From contig JAIUCV010000023.1 of assembly GCA_026724425.1 (NCBI GenBank), positions 930,001 to 994,000 of the forward strand: a DNA stretch of 64,000 nucleotides, given 5' to 3'. A program made the position numbers and the translations under genes. Positions within the stretch are counted from its first letter, which is position 1; each line of letters opens with the position of its first letter. The notes below the pieces were generated by a model that was not told the DNA's origin, did no database searches, and saw only the letters and a list, made by a program, of their open reading frames with translations. The DNA is from Erythrophleum ivorense (taxonomy: Eukaryota; Streptophyta; Magnoliopsida; Fabales; Fabaceae). This document shows positions 60,080-64,000 of this stretch, in pieces.

Positions 60080-61664
60080 TAGAATCATCCTAAAATGAAG
60101 CATGAAATTCGGATTTGGAGTATACAAATCAAGACTAGCTAATTACATCAACTTTCATGGCATTCCATATTCTGTCACAAACTTTAAAAATTCCTAACTT
60201 GAGTTAGAAAATTCCAAGTCATACAAACTAGGACTCTTTGGAAAGCTCAGGATATCATTTAACTACTGTTAAAATTTCATATCAAAACAATATCATTTGA
60301 CCCATAAAATTTTAATGAAATAGTAACTGGGTCTGTTTCTCGTACTGCAACAGACATGCAACTTTAAAAATTCATATCTCATTATACAGAGCTCTAAATT
60401 AGGTAATCTTGGTGGCTATAGAAAGCTTATAATGCCAACTATCGCTTGTAAAATTTTATAAGCATTAGACTTCATTTGACCCCTCAAAGACACTAAAAAC
60501 CAAACTGACCAAATGAATAGTGCATTGATAATTTCTGCAAAAATTTTGTTCTTTAGCTCTATGAAAAGCTCTGAATGAGATCTAAATACCTATCAAATTT
60601 CATGCCAAAATTCATCCATTTAGTTTGGTTTTGGTTCAAAGTAAGATCATGGTCCAAAATGACATTAATATAGTATCAAATGGTGCAAAATGGCTTCCCA
60701 TATGAACCATGATTATTTGAGCACATCTAAAAGCTTAAACACAGCATATAAAAGCATCATAATAGGTCTAATTCATCATGGAACTCAAAATCACCATCTC
60801 ACTTATTCATATACACATACATACCATGGCTTAAAGATGTCAAAATCTTAAGATTGCATATATTTGGCCCTAACTTGGGTTCATATAATATATTTATATA
60901 ATTTTACATATAAGCAAAGATTTACACCTCACAAATAACTTATACATGCATACTTTGACATTAAATTAAACAAAACGCTATTCTATCATCAAAGTAATAC
61001 AATTTATACTCCTTGACCTCTATTCTTGGCTCCATAAGCACCACCTGGACAAGGTTAGATAAAAAGTAGGAGAGAGAGAGATTCAAGAATCTCAATAGCT
61101 CATTCACCCTTTCAAGTAGGCATATATGGCATGTTATCATATCAAAGAATACAAGCATGCATCAAATTCTTCCAAGAACCAAACAAAAATATGTTTTTAA
61201 GATCACATAAACATATCAAGATCAAAATCAAGTTTTAGAGACTTTTAGTCTTGTCTCACCCCATTATTTAGGACTTTTGGATTAGCTTCACTCACTTTTT
61301 AGGAACTTTTAACTTAGCCTTACTCATTCTTGAGGCTTTTAACCTTGTCTCACCCATTCTTAAGAACTTTTAACTTCACTTCGCCTAATCCAAGGGACTT
61401 TTGGCACAACCTCACCTATCAAAAGTAAATTCACATTCTAAATACAAGTCAAGAAGCGTAATGGTACCAAAGTATCAAACTAATAGTTATAGGCATGTTT
61501 CATGATTCAAACATACATACAAGCATTTAATGACATTCAAACAACTAAGAAATACATACAAGAATGGATGAAGAGCTACCTTGGGTCAAGAAGCACAAAT
61601 TCTCCTTTGGTTCCTTAGCTTTTTAATTCGGCCTCACACACACACTTGGAAAAGACTTGGTTTG
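60080..61664. mobile_element. Family N LTR (copy E), interrupted at 61664
   Basis: Same orientation as copy A and colinear with copy D from 55920 onward (CGGATTTGGA, then the AACTTTAAAAATTC blocks, AGAAAGCTTATAATGCC, and the tandem motif array at 61235-61420). The sequence stops matching at GACTTGGTTTG (61664), where an inverted copy starts. The rest presumably lies beyond the window. Its 5' end is blurred. Confidence 0.7.
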
Positions 61665-62870
61665 TGTACTATCTAATTTTTCAAAAACTAAACTGAAATC
61701 GATATTGTGATATAAGAAGATCCTAAAGCAAAGAGAATTAAGGTCAATTAAGGGTAGGATGCTAATTAGAACATCTAAATATGTGAGTAGGAAACTAAGA
61801 ATAGCCTAAAATTAAAGCCAAAACAGCAAATAGAGGAACCAAAAACATAATGGCAAAATTGTAATTTTGAATAACTTTTTAAAAACTCAAAGGATGGAGC
61901 TTTAAATGAGAAAATTGAGTTTCATGAGATTTTCATAAGTTCTAAAAACTATAAGAACCCCTAGAATAATTAAAAACCCTCTGATATGAGATTTTGGCCA
62001 TCAGTTGCCTAAAACTTTAACCAAATAATTTGGTAAGATTTTAAATTCAATTTGGGTGAAACTAAAGGCATTTTATGAATTAGAGGATCTAAATTTTATT
62101 ATAGAAAAGACAGTTCTAAAAAAGGAGTTGAAATGAGTTCAAATGGAGAAAACCAAGATGAGAGACTAAATTAGAATTTTGAAAAATATCATAATGAGCC
62201 TCCCCTTCTTATATATCATGTTCCACTTGTCCCACACCTCTTAACCAACTTCCTTCTGGTCCAAAACAGAATCTAAGGCAACTCTAAGTGGCACACTAAA
62301 GGAGGAGTAAAGGAGGAAGAAACCAAGACTTAAAAGTGTAAAAAATCATCACTTTTTCGTACTTCTTCCTTCACTAAACTTTTTCTCCTCTTTCTTCTCA
62401 TGATTTTGGTGACTTAAATGACGATGTTTTGTTGTTGGTTCAGTAGAAGTAAGAAAGAATTTAGAGGAACTCTTGGAAGCTTTGTAAAACTATCTTGAAA
62501 AGCTTTGAAACAAGGTAAGCTTCTCCTTGAATAACTTGTTGTCTTGTCTCTTCCATGGGTGTACTATGTTGGCTAGACCTTGGAAGATATGTAAGGAGTT
62601 TTATTTTGATCCAAACTTAATAGGAATTAGGGTTTTGAAGTATGGAGAATCACATGGAACAATTAAAATTCAAAAGAACTTATAGATGACAAGTTATGGC
62701 AATTAGAGTTTTAATTGTACCTAGGGTGTAAGTAGTCCAAAATAGGCTTCACTCCATTTCACAACTCATATTGAGTGGAGGAGATTGATTTTGAAGGGAC
62801 TTGGTTAAGGATTTATGCCATTATTAGAAGGGCATCTCCTTAAAAAGTAATTGGGAAATTGGCTTAAGCC
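61665..62870. mobile_element. Family N LTR (copy G), inverted relative to copy E, partial
   Basis: Starts TGTACTATCTAATTTTTC and is colinear with copy F from its start (32373) for about 1.2 kb: TTAAATGAGAAAATTGAG, the pyrimidine-rich leader-like block near 62200, GGAGGAGTAAAGGAGGAAGA near 62300, and the AGACCTTGGAAGATATG block. The match ends near 62870, where copia coding sequence begins, so a copia element was probably inserted into it. Confidence 0.7.
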
Positions 62871-63500
62871 ATCATCAGTCTAATAATCTCTAATGGAGTA
62901 TAGTTCCTTCTTTTTGCATCACCATTTGGTTATGGAGTTTCAAGTAACATTATCTATCAATGTATTCCCTTTGCCTCACAAAATTCTCTAAATTGATCAA
63001 ATAGATATTCTTAACCTCAATTAGTAAGAAGTGTTTATGCTTTTCTCTTTGAAATTCTTAACCTTTACTATAAAGCATTTGAAACAATCTAAAGCTTTAA
63101 AGTGGTAAGCAAACAAAAAGACTAAATCACAACATGAATAGTTGTCTATGAATGTGATAAAGTATGATGCATCATGTTTCACTTTGACATTTATATATGC
63201 TTGAATATGTCCAAATGAATAAGTTCTAAAGGATAAAAAGCCCTCTTAGCCTTATCAAAAGGCTTCTTGCTGGACTTTTCAACAAGACAAGGTTCACATA
63301 TAGGGAGATGCACTTTGGTGAAAAGGCCCAATAGCCCTTCCTTAGCTAATCTTGACATTCTTTCTTATCCAATATGCTAATCTAGCATGCCATTTTATGG
63401 ATTTAGATACAATATCAGAAGAAGTAGACTCAAGTAAGGAAAAATAATTATTATTACACACATAATCTAAATCAAGCGTGGATAATCTATCCTTCACAAA
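62870..63500 (-). pseudogene. Ty1/copia gag-pre-integrase and integrase fragment
   Basis: Minus strand, downward: KWHARLAYW (about 63400), RLAKEGLLGLFTKVHLP, CEPCLVEKSSKKPFDKAKRA, FYPLELIHLDIF (the catalytic Asp of the D-x-x-G-P region), then after a frameshift VKHDASYFITFIDNYS, then FCEAKGIH and, after stops, TP-stop-PNGDAKRRN, where the N-G-x-A-E block has lost its Glu (reads N-G-D-A-K). This is the pre-integrase zinc region and integrase core of a copia polyprotein. It is inactive, and RT is not in the window. Confidence 0.83.
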
Positions 63501-64000
63501 ACCATGACTATATAAAGTCTTATTAAGAAAATAAACAAACCATTAATTGATTCTAGCCTAATGATGAGGGGGACACCTCTCATTATCCATTATAAGGGTA
63601 TTGCATATATTCATTCATAAGTGAGTCCAAATAGAAGGACTCCATTGATACTTCAATGACTCATGTTCAAAATAAAAAATATCTATGAATTTGGTGCATA
63701 AACGCATCCTTTTACAAGGCCTCAATTAATATAAGACATTCCTATAATGATTACAACAATTGAATCCTACTACATCAATAAATAAAAAGGTATGGCACAC
63801 CATTTCCATATATAAGTAATTATTTTGGAAATTTATACATCATACAACATAAGCACTTAAATAAAATATCAATGCTCTCTATTAAAATATAGCAATCAAA
63901 GGTTTACAATGAAGATGGGCTAATCTTCTCACCTTGGGAAAAGACCATGGTTTTAGGGTGTATTCAAGTGTACTCATATACAATAATTAAAAAAAATCCT
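63500..64000 (-). other. Probable continuation of the copia element, not resolved
   Basis: AT-rich with no clear domain. Upstream gag/protease of the minus-strand copia element would be expected here and beyond the window edge. Confidence 0.35.

Noticed and set aside
1..64000. CRISPR array, prophage, operon or other bacterial system
   Set aside because: The repeats are retroelement LTRs, minisatellites and microsatellites. There are no regularly spaced identical repeats with unique spacers, and the gene content and splice signals are those of a plant nuclear genome.

Overview
This is a window of nuclear DNA from a flowering plant, probably a dicot. It is AT-rich, has one intact plant-specific gene, and is otherwise filled with decayed Ty3/gypsy, Ty1/copia and LINE retroelements and the solo LTRs they leave. 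The species cannot be named from the sequence. No rRNA, tRNA, CRISPR, plasmid or bacterial-type gene was seen.

The one convincing functional gene is a DUF641/GIL1-type coding region at 26602-27870 (+), 422 residues in one exon. A GC-richer segment at about 22880-22997 that ends in a good splice donor is probably its non-coding first exon, which would make the leader intron about 3.5 kb. The 22.9-28.4 kb interval is the only part without clear transposon remains.

Left flank (1-20.4 kb): a degenerate minus-strand chromovirus (gag, protease, RT, RNase H, integrase, chromodomain) lies between direct-repeat LTR remnants at about 2.7-3.2 kb and 11.3-11.9 kb. A second LTR family occurs there twice, in opposite orientations (1-2020 and 7952-9600). 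Then come a LINE scrap (11.93-12.7 kb), a hairpin-bearing LTR (13.4-13.6 kb), purine-rich degenerate repeats (14.4-15.3 kb), and a clean 3.44-kb solo LTR at 16916-20353 with a perfect 5-bp target-site duplication (TSD).

Right flank (29.1-64 kb): a gag-only LTR retrotransposon (29125-36983) has its gag split by a 3.37-kb solo LTR. An L1-type LINE (38.3-44.66 kb, minus) has its endonuclease domain split by an insertion that itself contains a solo LTR with a perfect TSD. Between 48652 and 59101, three solo LTRs of one 3.4-3.6-kb family are nested inside each other like Russian dolls. The window ends with two more copies of that family facing each other and a copia integrase fragment.

The sequence mainly records a transposition history that can be put in order from TSDs and interrupted reading frames. 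The least explained structures are a stem-loop kept in four diverged LTR copies, a tandem motif kept in six copies of the 3.4-kb LTR, and a possible spliced mini-ORF in the leader of the DUF641 gene.
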